A DNA stretch of 64,000 nucleotides from Cellulosilyticum lentocellum DSM 5427 (GCF_000178835.2 NC_015275.1:1-64000); one strand, 5' to 3'; positions 25,556-35,123 are shown, numbered from the stretch's first letter. Program-made: numbers and translations. The notes: generated by a model not told the origin, from the letters alone.

Positions 25556-26743
25556 CTATTCGTGTGGAAAAAAGATAACAAATTCTGTACCTTCATCAAT
25601 ATCACTATTAACAAAAATCTTAGCTTGATGGGTCTCGGCAATTTCATGTGCAATAGCTAAACCTAAGCCTGTTCCACCAGTGTTTTTATTGCGGGCCTCA
25701 TCTACTCTATAAAAGCGTTCAAAGAGTTTATGAATATGTTCTTTAGGAATACCTATACCAGTATCCTTGACGGATAATACGATATTTTGATTAGTGGTAG
25801 CACAACCTAGTGTAATACTACCTCCTTCAGGAGTATATTTTAAAGCATTGTCTACTAGTATACGAATAAGTTCTTTAATAAGAGCACTATCCCCTTTAAG
25901 CATAACATTAGGACTGACTTTAGAGATAAGTTGATGAGCATCATCAATAAAGCTGGTTTCTCTCAAGATATCATTACAAAGAGCAGATAAATCTATGGTA
26001 TTGATATCCACCTTTAAAGTATGTTTATCACTACGAGATAAGAAAAGAAGCTTTTCCAAAAGGGTATTCATATTGGCTGTTTCTTCGGCAATTGAAGAAA
26101 TACTTTCTTCTAGGATCTGAGGATTGTCTTTTCCCCAACGTTCCAGCATATCAGCGTAGCCTTGAATAATAGCGAGGGGCGTACGCAGCTCATGAGAGAC
26201 ATCCGAAGCAAATTGTTTTTGTCGTTCTACATAAACTTGAATACGGTCCATCATTTGATTAAAGGTAATAGCTAAGTCCTTTAATTCATCCTTAGAGAGG
26301 TCTGTATCTAATCTAGTCATTAAATCATTACCGTTAATATTCTGCACTTTAGTAGTCATATCTTTAATAGGAGTAAGCATCATGGTTACCAAGTAATGTC
26401 CTATACTTAAAAATAGAGGTAAAGATATTAAAATAGCTACACTTAAAAGTACATTAAAATTTCTAAGAATAGGGTGCAAGGCGGCATTATCTCTAAAGTG
26501 CGAAACATAGATAGATTGAGTAGTAAAATAAGTTAAACAAAAAAGGAAGGTATAAAGTACGCTATAAAGTAAGTTGACCTTGAAACTAATAGAAAAACGA
26601 TATTTCTTAAAAAAAGAACCTATAAGATTAAAGATAACAAGAAAGGTACCATTTAAAATGGCACCTAAAATTTTCAGGATAAAAATAAAGCCGGAGCCAA
26701 TAAGTCTAACAGGTGATTTTTTCTTAGAATTAGCTTTCTCCAT
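25556..26743 (-). CDS. Sensor histidine kinase (ArlS/HAMP-HisKA class)
   Basis: A 395-residue membrane kinase. Two membrane segments (about 50-75 and 90-120) bracket a very short outside loop, then a HAMP domain, then HisKA with the phospho-acceptor His in FASDVSHELRTPLAIIQGYADML, and HATPase_c with the N box IRILVDNALKYTPEGG, G1 box VKDTGIGIPKEHIHKLFERFYRVD and G2 box GGTGLGLAIAHEIAE. A polybasic, proline-poor N-terminus with an extra hydrophobic stretch precedes the first segment. It overlaps the response regulator by 14 bases and is its partner. The short sensor loop suggests that it senses the membrane or another protein; the signal is unknown. Confidence 0.92.
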   Translation of the reverse strand: MEKANSKKKSPVRLIGSGFIFILKILGAILNGTFLVIFNLIGSFFKKYRFSISFKVNLLYSVLYTFLFCLTYFTTQSIYVSHFRDNAALHPILRNFNVLLSVAILISLPLFLSIGHYLVTMMLTPIKDMTTKVQNINGNDLMTRLDTDLSKDELKDLAITFNQMMDRIQVYVERQKQFASDVSHELRTPLAIIQGYADMLERWGKDNPQILEESISSIAEETANMNTLLEKLLFLSRSDKHTLKVDINTIDLSALCNDILRETSFIDDAHQLISKVSPNVMLKGDSALIKELIRILVDNALKYTPEGGSITLGCATTNQNIVLSVKDTGIGIPKEHIHKLFERFYRVDEARNKNTGGTGLGLAIAHEIAETHQAKIFVNSDIDEGTEFVIFFPHE

Positions 26744-27443
26744 CTTTTATTTGATACCCCATTCCTCTAACCGTATAAATTAATTTATCTTCAAACCTTT
26801 GGTCAATTTTATTTCTTAAGTAACGGATATAAACATCTACAACATTAGTATCCCCTAAATAGTCATATCCCCATACCTTTTCGAGAATTTGTTCTCTAGT
26901 AATAAGTAAGTTTTTATTCAGCATAAGGAATTGAAGTAATTCGAATTCCTTTTTGGTAAGCGCTAAAGGAATATTATTATAGCTTACCTCATAACGTTCT
27001 GGATCCAAAGTTAACTGGCCACATTTAAGAACTTCAGGAGTAGCAGTTGGAGTAGTAGCTTTTAATTTAAAAAGTACACGGATTCTTGCTAAAAGTTCTT
27101 CGATGGCAAAAGGTTTAGTTATGTAATCTTGTGCCCCTAAATCTAGTCCCATTACTTTATCCATGACATCATCTTTAGCTGTTAGCATAATAACAGGCAA
27201 ACTTGAAACTTGTCTAATACGCCTTAAAACTTCCATACCATTTAAAGAAGGAAGCATAACATCTAAAATAAGTAGATCATAGTTATTTTCAAGTGCCATA
27301 TTAAGGCCTTCGCGTCCATCATGAGACATATTAACGTCATAGCCTTCATGCTGGAGTTCTAACTGAAGAAAACGTGCAATTTTTACCTCATCTTCAATGA
27401 TTAATATACGTTTGATAAAATCACCCTCTTTATAAATAAACAA
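26730..27443 (-). CDS. OmpR-family response regulator, possible AUC start
   Basis: A DNA-binding response regulator. The receiver has the acidic pair IIEDE, the phospho-acceptor Asp in LLILDVMLPSLNG, Thr in IMLTAKDD and Lys in YITKPFAIEELLAR. The C-terminal winged helix shows LTKKEFELLQFLMLNKN and VDVYIRYLRNKID. The open frame with a standard codon begins at TTG 27443, which has no ribosome site. Family members normally start right before KRILIIEDE; the codon there is ATC (27416-27414), five bases after an excellent GAGGGTGAT site. True initiation at this AUC, or a base error, is likely. First gene of the pair with the kinase. Confidence 0.9.
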   Translation of the reverse strand: MFIYKEGDFIKRILIIEDEVKIARFLQLELQHEGYDVNMSHDGREGLNMALENNYDLLILDVMLPSLNGMEVLRRIRQVSSLPVIMLTAKDDVMDKVMGLDLGAQDYITKPFAIEELLARIRVLFKLKATTPTATPEVLKCGQLTLDPERYEVSYNNIPLALTKKEFELLQFLMLNKNLLITREQILEKVWGYDYLGDTNVVDVYIRYLRNKIDQRFEDKLIYTVRGMGYQIKDGES

Positions 27444-27510
27444 AAAGCTTAAATGTTTTCTTTTATTATACCATAATAAAAGAAATTAAAAGAAATTTAG
27501 TCAGTCTAAA

Positions 27511-27915
27511 TTATTTAGTAAAATCGTCAAAGGTAGATTTAATTTTTCGAGCAATTTCATTCTCACCTTTAACCTGAATTTTTATACCAATGATTAAAGA
27601 GATAACCAAAGCAATAAGAGATACATGAAAACAAAGAATAAATGTAATGATAGCAATAGACAAGGGAACATCTATATAAGTACGCCCACCTTTTTCCATA
27701 ATAAATGTAGTATTATTAAGATTATCGACAAAAGAAGTAACCTTTTCGGTAGTAGAGTGATTATCCTTTTTAGGCGCTTTTTCTTTTCTTTCTAGTAGGA
27801 GCAATGCCTCTAGAATATCCCCATTAGCTTGTTCTAAGGCTTCTTTAGCTTCTGAATAAGAAACATGTGTACGTTGCATGATAAGATCAATTTGTTCTAA
27901 AGTTATATTTCCCAT
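27511..27915 (-). CDS. DUF4342-type protein with UBA-like N-terminus
   Basis: A 134-residue protein. Residues 1-45 resemble a UBA/TS-N-like three-helix bundle (DLIMQRTHVSYSEAKEALEQANGDILEALLLLE), as found in elongation factor Ts and the NAC protein. A charged linker follows, then about residues 70-115 with two hydrophobic segments and a short charged tail. This matches the DUF4342 arrangement. The role is unknown; a membrane-tethered peptide or protein binder is a guess. AAGGAGT lies before the ATG. It runs toward the two-component genes but is separated from them by 67 bases. Confidence 0.7.
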   Translation of the reverse strand: MGNITLEQIDLIMQRTHVSYSEAKEALEQANGDILEALLLLERKEKAPKKDNHSTTEKVTSFVDNLNNTTFIMEKGGRTYIDVPLSIAIITFILCFHVSLIALVISLIIGIKIQVKGENEIARKIKSTFDDFTK

Positions 27916-28033
27916 GAGGTAAACTCCTTTCTATAAGTTTATTAATGAATAGGATATATTCCTATAGTAATAATATACCCTTTATTCATGAGAGTAACAT
28001 AAATGGATTATTAAAAATTAATGAGAAAAGCAA

Positions 28034-28073
28034 TAAAGCCATATTCTCTGTAAAGTGGGAGAATATGGCTTTA
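28034..28073 (-). terminator. Terminator after the 144-residue gene
   Basis: TAAAGCCATATTCTC (28034-28048) pairs perfectly with GAGAATATGGCTTTA (28059-28073). Read on the minus strand it follows the stop at 28095 and is succeeded by T-rich sequence. Confidence 0.75.
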
Positions 28074-28094
28074 AGAAAAATCATGTATTCTAGA

Positions 28095-28529
28095 TTAAAT
28101 CGTTTTAAAAGTATCAAAGAGGGTAGACTTAAAGATATCAGAATCTTCATCTGCCTCAACAACACATTCATCTTCATCCCCTAGATAGAAAAGCACTTTA
28201 TCACCTTGAATAAGGCCAAGATTTAAAGAAAGATTAGATTTCATCTGAATAATAAGCTCTTTTACTTCTTCAGTGAGAGAAGCAATAATCATAGAGAAAC
28301 CATCTTTTTCTTCAAGTGATTCTTCTAGGTTTCCTAGTTCTTCTGGGTTTTCAATGATATGAGTAGCAGCTAAAAAATTTGTTTTAAAAGTATTAATTTC
28401 TTTAGCTTGGGCATTTTTAGTTGTATTAGGAAAATAGATATTCACTTTATCACATTTATCAAAAAAGAATTTAAGAATGTCTATGAAAAGTTTTTTATCA
28501 ATAGATGATAATTTGGCGTAGCGTCTCAT
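28095..28529 (-). CDS. Protein of unknown function, 144 residues
   Basis: No family recognised. It is soluble, rich in Asp and Glu toward the C-terminus (GDEDECVVEADEDSD), and begins with a basic helical part (MRRYAKLSSIDKKLFIDILKFFFDKCDKV). A good ribosome site (AAGGAGC) precedes the ATG and a terminator follows, so the gene looks genuine. It may be co-regulated with the small gene upstream on the same strand, but there are 100 bases between them. Confidence 0.6.
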   Translation of the reverse strand: MRRYAKLSSIDKKLFIDILKFFFDKCDKVNIYFPNTTKNAQAKEINTFKTNFLAATHIIENPEELGNLEESLEEKDGFSMIIASLTEEVKELIIQMKSNLSLNLGLIQGDKVLFYLGDEDECVVEADEDSDIFKSTLFDTFKTI

Positions 28530-28630
28530 AAAATAGTAGCTCCTTATCCTTCGTGGATTAATTAAGATTGATATTAAATTCTATTAATCTTATTATAACC
28601 AAATTAAGGGAGAGTATCAACTTTGTAATA

Positions 28631-28918
28631 TTAAGACATAAGCCATTCGTAAGTGTATTCATTTTTAAATTGATCTAGAGTATGCTCATAGTTAATAAAT
28701 CCTTCATCTAGTAATCGATTAGATAAAATCCTTTGAGATTCACTATTAGCAAAGGAGTTCCAAATGTAAAACAATATGCCTTCGGCTGAGAACTCTTCTA
28801 AGGTTTGTCTAGTATGCTCAAAATCATACTTGAGTTGTGAGGAGGCATAGGGGGATTCTAATACAGGTAGAAAAAGGTGAGAATTAAGATATTGAAGTAG
28901 TTGTTGTTTTTTGTCCAT
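28631..28918 (-). CDS. Protein of unknown function, 95 residues
   Basis: A small soluble protein with aromatic-rich ends (LLQYLNSHLFLPVL; YTYEWLMS) and no recognised domain. AGGAGG lies 12 bases before the ATG, a long but usable spacing. The frame is clean and lies in the same orientation as its neighbour. Function unknown. Confidence 0.55.
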   Translation of the reverse strand: MDKKQQLLQYLNSHLFLPVLESPYASSQLKYDFEHTRQTLEEFSAEGILFYIWNSFANSESQRILSNRLLDEGFINYEHTLDQFKNEYTYEWLMS

Positions 28919-29165
28919 AGCTATACATAACCTCCTTTTTATTATAGTGTAATAACCTATGGATTATTTTTAGATGATGTATTATAACTAAGGTTAAAGT
29001 CCCTATTATTATAACTATGAGGCAAGTAGCACAGATATGTTAAAAAACAGGAAACTTAGAAACATAGTATTCGCTAAAATTTAAATAATATACATAGTTT
29101 CAAAGAATAAATTTTAAGACACAATAAAATAGTAGATATAAATGATGGAGAAAGAGGCACTAAAA

Positions 29166-29939
29166 ATGAAAGTAATGAGTTTTAATGTAAGAGCAGATAG
29201 TATATTGGATGTACGTAATAGATGGAGGCATCGTTCCGAGATAGTTTATGAAGTTATCAAAAAGTATGATTGTGATGTAGTAGGCTTACAAGAAGTAACA
29301 GATCGTATGTATATGGATTTAAACAAAGCCATAGATGGCTACTATATAATAGGCAAGGGTAGAACAAAACGTTATTTTAATGAGAGGAATAATTTATTGG
29401 TTAAAGAGGATTATAATCTTTTAGAAGAGGAAACCTTTTGGTTATCGAAAACACCTAGCAAAACAGGAAGTTCTGTCTGGTATTCTATGTTTCCTCGTAT
29501 TTGTACTACGGCTGTTATTCAATTAGCTAATAACTTAAAAATAAGGATTTATAATACACATCTTGATTGTTTACTACCATCTGCTAGAGAATATGGTTTA
29601 AAAAAGATTGGAGAGTATGTTGGAGAGTGTTATCAAAAGGAAAAATTACCTTGTATTTTAATGGGGGACTTTAATGCTGGGCCACAAAGTAAATTAATTC
29701 AACAGTTTTCACAGGGAAGCTATAGCGATAAACGTTTTATAGCAGTTCAAGATGTTAGGAAGGAAATTTACAATGAGGCGACAATGGGGCATTTCAAAGG
29801 AAAAACAAGAGGGTTACACATAGACTATATTTTTGTATCAGAGGAATTTGAAATTAAAGATGTAGAGATTATCAAATATCAAAAAAATAATAAATATCCC
29901 TCAGACCATTATCCTATTTTAGCAGAGATTAATTTGTGA
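29166..29939 (+). CDS. Endonuclease/exonuclease/phosphatase family protein
   Basis: A 258-residue member of the EEP (DNase I-like) metal-dependent phosphoesterases. Catalytic signatures are MSFNVRAD, VGLQEVTDRM (metal-binding Glu), TRGLHIDYIFVS, MGDFNAGPQS (Asp and Asn) and SDHYPILAEI (the paired Asp-His). Substrates in this family range from nucleic acids to phospholipids and sugars, and nothing in the sequence fixes it here. I chose ATG 29166 because AAAGAGG lies at good spacing. In-frame ATGs at 29142 and 29145 have no ribosome site. No signal peptide, so probably cytoplasmic. Confidence 0.85.
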   Translation: MKVMSFNVRADSILDVRNRWRHRSEIVYEVIKKYDCDVVGLQEVTDRMYMDLNKAIDGYYIIGKGRTKRYFNERNNLLVKEDYNLLEEETFWLSKTPSKTGSSVWYSMFPRICTTAVIQLANNLKIRIYNTHLDCLLPSAREYGLKKIGEYVGECYQKEKLPCILMGDFNAGPQSKLIQQFSQGSYSDKRFIAVQDVRKEIYNEATMGHFKGKTRGLHIDYIFVSEEFEIKDVEIIKYQKNNKYPSDHYPILAEINL

Positions 29940-30119
29940 TAAGGTATACCCATAGCATATGTCATAATAATAAAAAGGGAGACTGTCTAAAAAATAGAAT
30001 GTAATAAATAGGATAAGTAGGAAGCAGTAAAAAGAGTTATTGGAATCAGATAAAACCAAAAATATATAAGACTACAGAAGATACAGAGGCGAAATATAAA
30101 ATGATAAGGGGGAAATACA

Positions 30120-30722
30120 ATGAGTTATATCATTAATGATGAGGATGAATTCAATGAGCTAACAATCAAAGATTGTAGTATAGAGGAGTCAAATGCATGT
30201 AATGTTATTTTTAGAGATGTAGTTTTTAAAAATGTTAGCTTTATGGATATTGATTGGGAAAGTACTGAGTTTCTTCATGTGAGATTTGAAAACTGTGATT
30301 TATCTAATATTAACATTGATAAAGCCATTTTTCATCATAGCGAGTTTATTAGTTGTAAATTAATAGGAACACATTTAATGGAATCTTCTATGAGAGAAGT
30401 ACTTTTTAATGGTTGTCAGTGCGATTACCTTGTATTAGGAGGAAGCAATCTAAAAGATGTTACTTTTAATGAATGTCGTATGAATCAAGCAGGTTTTAGC
30501 GTATGTAAGATGAACAACGTACAGTTTAAATATTGTGAAATGCAAAGAGCGGAGTTAAGCGGAACAAAGCTAAAAGGCATAGATCTAAGTAGCTGCATTA
30601 TTGACGGCATTAATTTAAGGATAGAAGATGTAAGAGGATTAAGATTATCACCAACCCAAGCTGTGGACTTTAGTAAGATGTTAGGAATACAGGTGATGGA
30701 GGAAAGAGAAGGCAGTATATAG
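30120..30722 (+). CDS. Pentapeptide-repeat protein
   Basis: A 200-residue protein made of imperfect pentapeptide repeats (A/N-D/V-L/F-X-X), e.g. VIFRDVVFKNVSFMDIDW, FENCDLSNINIDKAIF, LGGSNLKDVTFNECRMNQAGF. These fold into a right-handed quadrilateral beta-helix. Some relatives mimic DNA and protect gyrase (Qnr, MfpA), but many have other or unknown roles, so no function is assigned. It has an unusual number of Cys at the repeat edges (about twelve). AAGGGGGAA precedes the ATG. It ends before a terminator. Confidence 0.8.
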   Translation: MSYIINDEDEFNELTIKDCSIEESNACNVIFRDVVFKNVSFMDIDWESTEFLHVRFENCDLSNINIDKAIFHHSEFISCKLIGTHLMESSMREVLFNGCQCDYLVLGGSNLKDVTFNECRMNQAGFSVCKMNNVQFKYCEMQRAELSGTKLKGIDLSSCIIDGINLRIEDVRGLRLSPTQAVDFSKMLGIQVMEEREGSI

Positions 30723-30742
30723 GATTTAGATTGTTTATAGTT

Positions 30743-30790
30743 AAAAAGCAGTAGGTAAGGTTGAAAGCAACTTGACTACTGCTTTTTTTA
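30743..30790 (+). terminator. Intrinsic terminator after the pentapeptide gene
   Basis: AAAAGCAGTAG and CTACTGCTTTT form the base of a longer stem that also pairs AGGTTG with CAACTT, followed by a run of seven T. Confidence 0.85.
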
Positions 30791-30885
30791 TATGAAAAAA
30801 GTAGTGAAAAACATAAGTGAGATCCTGTTTGAAAATTAGTTAAACAAAATAAATAAAAAACTTTTTAAAATAGTTATAAAAAGTA

Positions 30886-30914
30886 TTGAAAAATAATTTG
30901 AAAAGTATTAAAAT
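30886..30914 (+). promoter_or_regulatory. Promoter of xylBA
   Basis: TTGAAA (30886-30891), 17 bases, TAAAAT (30909-30914). Transcription would begin about 25-30 bases before the xylB start. A TTAGTTAAACAAA string upstream (from 30835) resembles one half of Bacillus XylR operators, but no clear second half is seen, so operator status is only a guess. Confidence 0.6.
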
Positions 30915-30946
30915 CAAGTTAATTAAAATAAAAGGAGGGAAGGAGC

Positions 30947-32488
30947 TTGGTATATTTAATAGGAATAGATATAGGGACATCTGGAACTAAAACTGTACTT
31001 TTTGATGAGACAGGAAAGGTTATTAGTAGCTCATTACAAGAGTATGACATTATTCAAAAAAAAGTTGGTTGGGCTGAACAAAAGCCAGAGTCATGGTGGG
31101 AAGCAACTAAAACAAGCTTGGTAGAGGTTGTAAAAAAGTCAGCTATTAATACAAGTGAAATTAAGGGTATAGGACTTTCAGGACAAATGCATGGCTTAGT
31201 GCTATTAGATGAGAATGGCAAAGTATTAAGAGATGCTATTATTTGGTGTGATAATAGAACAACAGAAGTAGCTAAGGAGATGGAAGAGCAGGTAGGTAGA
31301 GAAAAACTAGTTTCTATAACTGGAAATGTAGCTATACCAGCCTTCACTTTATCTAAACTACTTTGGGTAAGAAAACATGAGCCAGAAGTTTATGCACGTA
31401 TTAATAAGGTACTCTTGCCAAAGGATTACATTCGCTACCAGTTAACCGGAGAATTTATGACAGAAGTATCGGATGCTAGTGGTATGCAGATGTTAGATAT
31501 ACATAAGAGAGAGTGGAGCGATGAACTATTAGAAATTCTAGATATTGATAAAGTTCTTTTGGCACCAGTAGTAGAATCTCATGCAATAACAGGCTATGTT
31601 TCAAGCAAGGTGGCTATTGAAACAGGATTAAGTGAAACAACAGCCGTAGTAGGAGGAGCAGGAGATCAAGCAGCTGGAGCTATAGGAAATGGTATTGTAG
31701 CTACAGGAGATGTATCAGCAACTATTGGTTCTTCAGGAGTTGTATTTGCTTATACAGATGAAGTTGTAACAGATCCAGAAGGACGTATACAAACTTTCTG
31801 TCATGCTATTCCTAATACCTGGCATGTTATGGGAGTTACACAAGGCGCTGGTTTATCTTTGAAGTGGTATAGAGATACTTTTTGCAAAGAAGAAAAGGAA
31901 ATAGCAATAGAAAAAAATTGTGATGTATATGAAATTTTGACTGATCAGGCTAGAGAAGTAAGTACAGGTAGTGAAGGCCTTATTTATTTACCTTACCTTA
32001 TGGGGGAACGCACACCACATATGGATCCTTACGCAAGTGGTGTATTCTTTGGCGTAAGAGCATCTCAAGGTAAAGGTCATATGGTAAAAGCTATTATGGA
32101 AGGTGTAGGATATAGCTTATTAGACTGTTTCGAACTCATTAAAGCTAACAATATTCCAATCACTAGTGTAAAAATATCAGGTGGCGGTGGTAAAAGTGAT
32201 GTATGGCGTCAAATCCATGCTGATTTATTTGATACAGAAGTCAAAACAATCAATGTATCAGAAGGACCTGCTTTGGGTGTAGCTATACTGGCCGGTGTAG
32301 GAACTGGTATTTATAAAGATGAGAAAGAAGCTTGTGAAAGAATAATAGGCATTAAAACAACACAAGCACCTATTTCAGAAAATGTAGCTTATTATAAGAA
32401 ATTCTATCCAATTTATAAGATTTTATATACCCAGCTAAAAGATACTTTTAAAGAACATCATGATAAGCTTAGTGGCTTAAATAACTAA
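30947..32488 (+). CDS. xylB: Xylulokinase
   Basis: Phosphorylates D-xylulose to xylulose-5-phosphate, the second step of xylose use. The 513-residue FGGY kinase has YLIGIDIGTSGTKTVLFDE, the substrate region GIGLSGQMHGLVLLD, DAIIWCDNRTTEVA, the catalytic aspartate in VGGAGDQAAGAIGNG and the C-terminal SGGGGKSDVWRQIHADLF. The start is TTG 30947, preceded by AAAGGAGGGAAGGAG. xylA begins 36 bases on, so they form an operon. Confidence 0.96.
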   Translation: MVYLIGIDIGTSGTKTVLFDETGKVISSSLQEYDIIQKKVGWAEQKPESWWEATKTSLVEVVKKSAINTSEIKGIGLSGQMHGLVLLDENGKVLRDAIIWCDNRTTEVAKEMEEQVGREKLVSITGNVAIPAFTLSKLLWVRKHEPEVYARINKVLLPKDYIRYQLTGEFMTEVSDASGMQMLDIHKREWSDELLEILDIDKVLLAPVVESHAITGYVSSKVAIETGLSETTAVVGGAGDQAAGAIGNGIVATGDVSATIGSSGVVFAYTDEVVTDPEGRIQTFCHAIPNTWHVMGVTQGAGLSLKWYRDTFCKEEKEIAIEKNCDVYEILTDQAREVSTGSEGLIYLPYLMGERTPHMDPYASGVFFGVRASQGKGHMVKAIMEGVGYSLLDCFELIKANNIPITSVKISGGGGKSDVWRQIHADLFDTEVKTINVSEGPALGVAILAGVGTGIYKDEKEACERIIGIKTTQAPISENVAYYKKFYPIYKILYTQLKDTFKEHHDKLSGLNN

Positions 32489-32523
32489 AATAAAATAATT
32501 TTAATCCTAAGGAGGAATAAAAA

Positions 32524-33846
32524 ATGGCAGAATTTTTTAAAGGAATTGGGGTAATCCCATTTGAAGGGGCAGATTCAGTAAACCCACTTGCATTCAAACA
32601 TTATAACAAAGACGAAAAAGTAGGTGATAAGACAATGGCAGAACATTTACGTTTTGCAATGTCTTACTGGCACACACTTTGTGCTGAAGGTGGAGATCCA
32701 TTTGGTTCTACTACAGCAGCTAGACCTTGGAACCAAATAGCTAATCCTATTGAAATGGCAAAAGCTAAAGTAGATGCTGGCTTTGAATTTATGCAAAAAT
32801 TAGGGATTGAATATTTCTGTTTCCATGATAGAGATATTGCACCAGAAGGTAAAGACCTTGCTGAAACTAATCAAATTCTTGATGAAGTAGTAGCTTACAT
32901 CAAAGTTAAAATGCAAGAAACAGGCATTAAACTTCTTTGGGGAACAGCTAACTGCTTTAATAACAAACGTTTCATGCATGGTGCAGGAACAACTTGCAAT
33001 GCAGAAGTATTTGCTTATGCGGCAGCTCAAATTAAGAAAGCAATCGAAGTAACAAAAGAATTAGGAGGAGAAAACTATGTATTCTGGGGTGGTAGAGAAG
33101 GTTATGAAACACTCTTAAACACAGATACAGGTCTTGAACTTGACAACTTTGCAAGACTTTTACAAATGGCAGTAGATTATGCTAAAGAAATTGGTTTCAC
33201 AGGACAATTCCTTATCGAGCCAAAACCAAAAGAACCTACAAAACATCAATACGACTTTGATACAGCAACCGTACTTGCATTCCTTAGAAAATACAACTTA
33301 GATACATACTTCAAAATGAATATCGAAGCTAACCATGCTACACTTGCAGGGCATACTTTCCAACATGAACTCAATATGAGCCGAATTAACAACGTATTAG
33401 GAAGTATTGATGCGAACCAGGGAGACCTTATGCTAGGGTGGGATACAGACCAATTCCCAACAAATATCTATGATGCAACAATGGCTATGTACGAAGTGTT
33501 AAAAGCAGGCGGTATTGCACCAGGTGGATTTAACTTTGACTCAAAAGTAAGAAGAGGCTCATTTGAAGAAGCGGATTTATTTATCGCATATATTGCGGGT
33601 ATGGATACCTTTGCAAAAGGTTTAAAAGTAGCTTATAACTTACTAAAAGATGGCGTGTTAGAAGATTTTGTAGCAGATCGTTATGCAAGCTTTAATGAAG
33701 GTATTGGTAAAGATATTGTAAGTGGTAACGTAGGTTTTAAAGAGTTAGAAGCATATGCACTTAAACAACAACCTATCGTTAATAAGTCTGGTAGACAAGA
33801 ATGGTTAGAAACCGTAGTTAACCAATATATCTATAACAATAAATAA
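32524..33846 (+). CDS. xylA: Xylose isomerase
   Basis: Interconverts D-xylose and D-xylulose. At 440 residues it is the longer class II type. It contains the active-site His region [29 protein letters not shown], the metal ligand region [40 protein letters not shown] and [20 protein letters not shown]. Class II enzymes need two divalent metals bound by these Glu/Asp/His residues. AAGGAGGAA precedes the ATG. The isomerase follows the kinase here, the reverse of many Bacillus operons. Confidence 0.98.
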   Translation: MAEFFKGIGVIPFEGADSVNPLAFKHYNKDEKVGDKTMAEHLRFAMSYWHTLCAEGGDPFGSTTAARPWNQIANPIEMAKAKVDAGFEFMQKLGIEYFCFHDRDIAPEGKDLAETNQILDEVVAYIKVKMQETGIKLLWGTANCFNNKRFMHGAGTTCNAEVFAYAAAQIKKAIEVTKELGGENYVFWGGREGYETLLNTDTGLELDNFARLLQMAVDYAKEIGFTGQFLIEPKPKEPTKHQYDFDTATVLAFLRKYNLDTYFKMNIEANHATLAGHTFQHELNMSRINNVLGSIDANQGDLMLGWDTDQFPTNIYDATMAMYEVLKAGGIAPGGFNFDSKVRRGSFEEADLFIAYIAGMDTFAKGLKVAYNLLKDGVLEDFVADRYASFNEGIGKDIVSGNVGFKELEAYALKQQPIVNKSGRQEWLETVVNQYIYNNK

Positions 33847-33857
33847 ATATGAATTAA

Positions 33858-33897
33858 TAAGTCTCTAAAGGCAGATTTAACTACCTTTAGAGACTTA
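33858..33897 (+). terminator. Hairpin after xylA
   Basis: TAAGTCTCTAAAG (33858-33870) pairs perfectly with CTTTAGAGACTTA (33885-33897). No T-run follows, so it may stabilise mRNA or terminate weakly before the regulator gene. Confidence 0.6.
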
Positions 33898-33944
33898 AAT
33901 CATATATAATATAAACAGAAATAACAGTGTAAAGGGGAGGAGTA

Positions 33945-35105
33945 ATGAATAAAAGAGTCATTTTAAAAGGTAATTTAATAAAAGAAACAAATTATAAGAA
34001 AATCCTAAAGTTAATAGGTAAAGGTGAAAACCTAACCAAACTAGATATTGCCTATACACTCAAAATTAGCATCCCTACTGTTACTACTAATATTAACGAA
34101 TTAAAAGAGGCTGGTATTATTGAAGAGGTAGAATCTGATATTTATACAGGTGGAAGAAAGCCTAAGATTATTAAGCTTATTCCTAATGCGAGAATTTCTA
34201 TTGGGATGAGCATTACGAAATATAAAGTAGCAGTAGCTGCAATGAACTTATTAAATGAAGTACTTATTTCTAAGGAGGTTGATTGCGAAGAAGAGCAACT
34301 CATGACTTACTTCATAAAAGGTAAAAAGCTAGTAGATGAAGTTGTAGAAGAACTTAAAATACCAGAAGAAAATTTATTAGGTATTGGTATTTCTATTCCT
34401 GGAACACTTAATCAGAATTCAGGTACTATAGAACAAACAAATATGGGATATAAAGAAATTCCATTAAATCAAATCTATGATTTGTTTGACGATACAGTAT
34501 ATGTAGAAAATGAAGCCAATCTTTCTTTATTAGCAGAAAAGAATCTTGGTAAATATGAAGAACTTAAAAATCTGATTTATATTGGTATAAATGAAGGCTT
34601 AGGTGGCGGTATTTTTGTAAATGGAGAAATTTACACAGGAACAAGTGGACGTGCGGGTGAATTTGGCCATATGCGTTTAGTAGAAAAGGATACTGGACGA
34701 GCATATAAAGTGGAGGATCATATATCTACTCGTAGCTTACTTAATCGCTACAAACAACGTACAGGAGAAAATATAAAGAGCTTTTTAAAATTTGAAAAGC
34801 TAGTGAAAATGAATGATCCTATTGCATGTGAGATACTCGAAGAAGGTATAGAGATTTTGATGATGACTATCTATAACCTCACGATGGTCTTAGATATTCA
34901 GACGCTTATCATAGGTGGAAAGGTAGGAAGATTAATAAAGACGCAACCTACTGTCTTACAAAATGTTGTTAACAAATACAATGAAATTATGGAAAGATTA
35001 GATTTGGATATTACTTTTTCAGATATCAAGAATACGACTACTTTAGGAGCGGCACTTCTACCAATCTTAGATTTCTATAAAATTAGTAATGAAAGTGAAA
35101 CATAA
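33945..35105 (+). CDS. xylR: ROK-family transcriptional repressor (XylR type)
   Basis: A 386-residue ROK protein: an N-terminal winged helix (KILKLIGKGENLTKLDIAYTLKISIPTVTTNINEL) fused to a sugar-kinase-like domain with GIGISIPGTLN and YIGINEGLGGGIFVNGEIYTGTSGRAGEFGHM. Its place after xylBA makes it the probable xylose-responsive repressor. The zinc motif CxCGxxGCxE that normally follows the EFGHM segment is missing: the stretch reads VEKDTGRAYKVEDHISTRSL without cysteines. So the effector domain lacks the usual metal site. AAGGGGAGGAG precedes the ATG. A terminator follows. Confidence 0.85.
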   Translation: MNKRVILKGNLIKETNYKKILKLIGKGENLTKLDIAYTLKISIPTVTTNINELKEAGIIEEVESDIYTGGRKPKIIKLIPNARISIGMSITKYKVAVAAMNLLNEVLISKEVDCEEEQLMTYFIKGKKLVDEVVEELKIPEENLLGIGISIPGTLNQNSGTIEQTNMGYKEIPLNQIYDLFDDTVYVENEANLSLLAEKNLGKYEELKNLIYIGINEGLGGGIFVNGEIYTGTSGRAGEFGHMRLVEKDTGRAYKVEDHISTRSLLNRYKQRTGENIKSFLKFEKLVKMNDPIACEILEEGIEILMMTIYNLTMVLDIQTLIIGGKVGRLIKTQPTVLQNVVNKYNEIMERLDLDITFSDIKNTTTLGAALLPILDFYKISNESET

Positions 35106-35123
35106 AAAGAATAGGTAATAATG

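Noticed and set aside
30120-30722. Calling the pentapeptide-repeat protein a Qnr-type gyrase protector
   Set aside because: The repeat is shared by many unrelated proteins, and no dimerisation region or loop typical of Qnr is clear.
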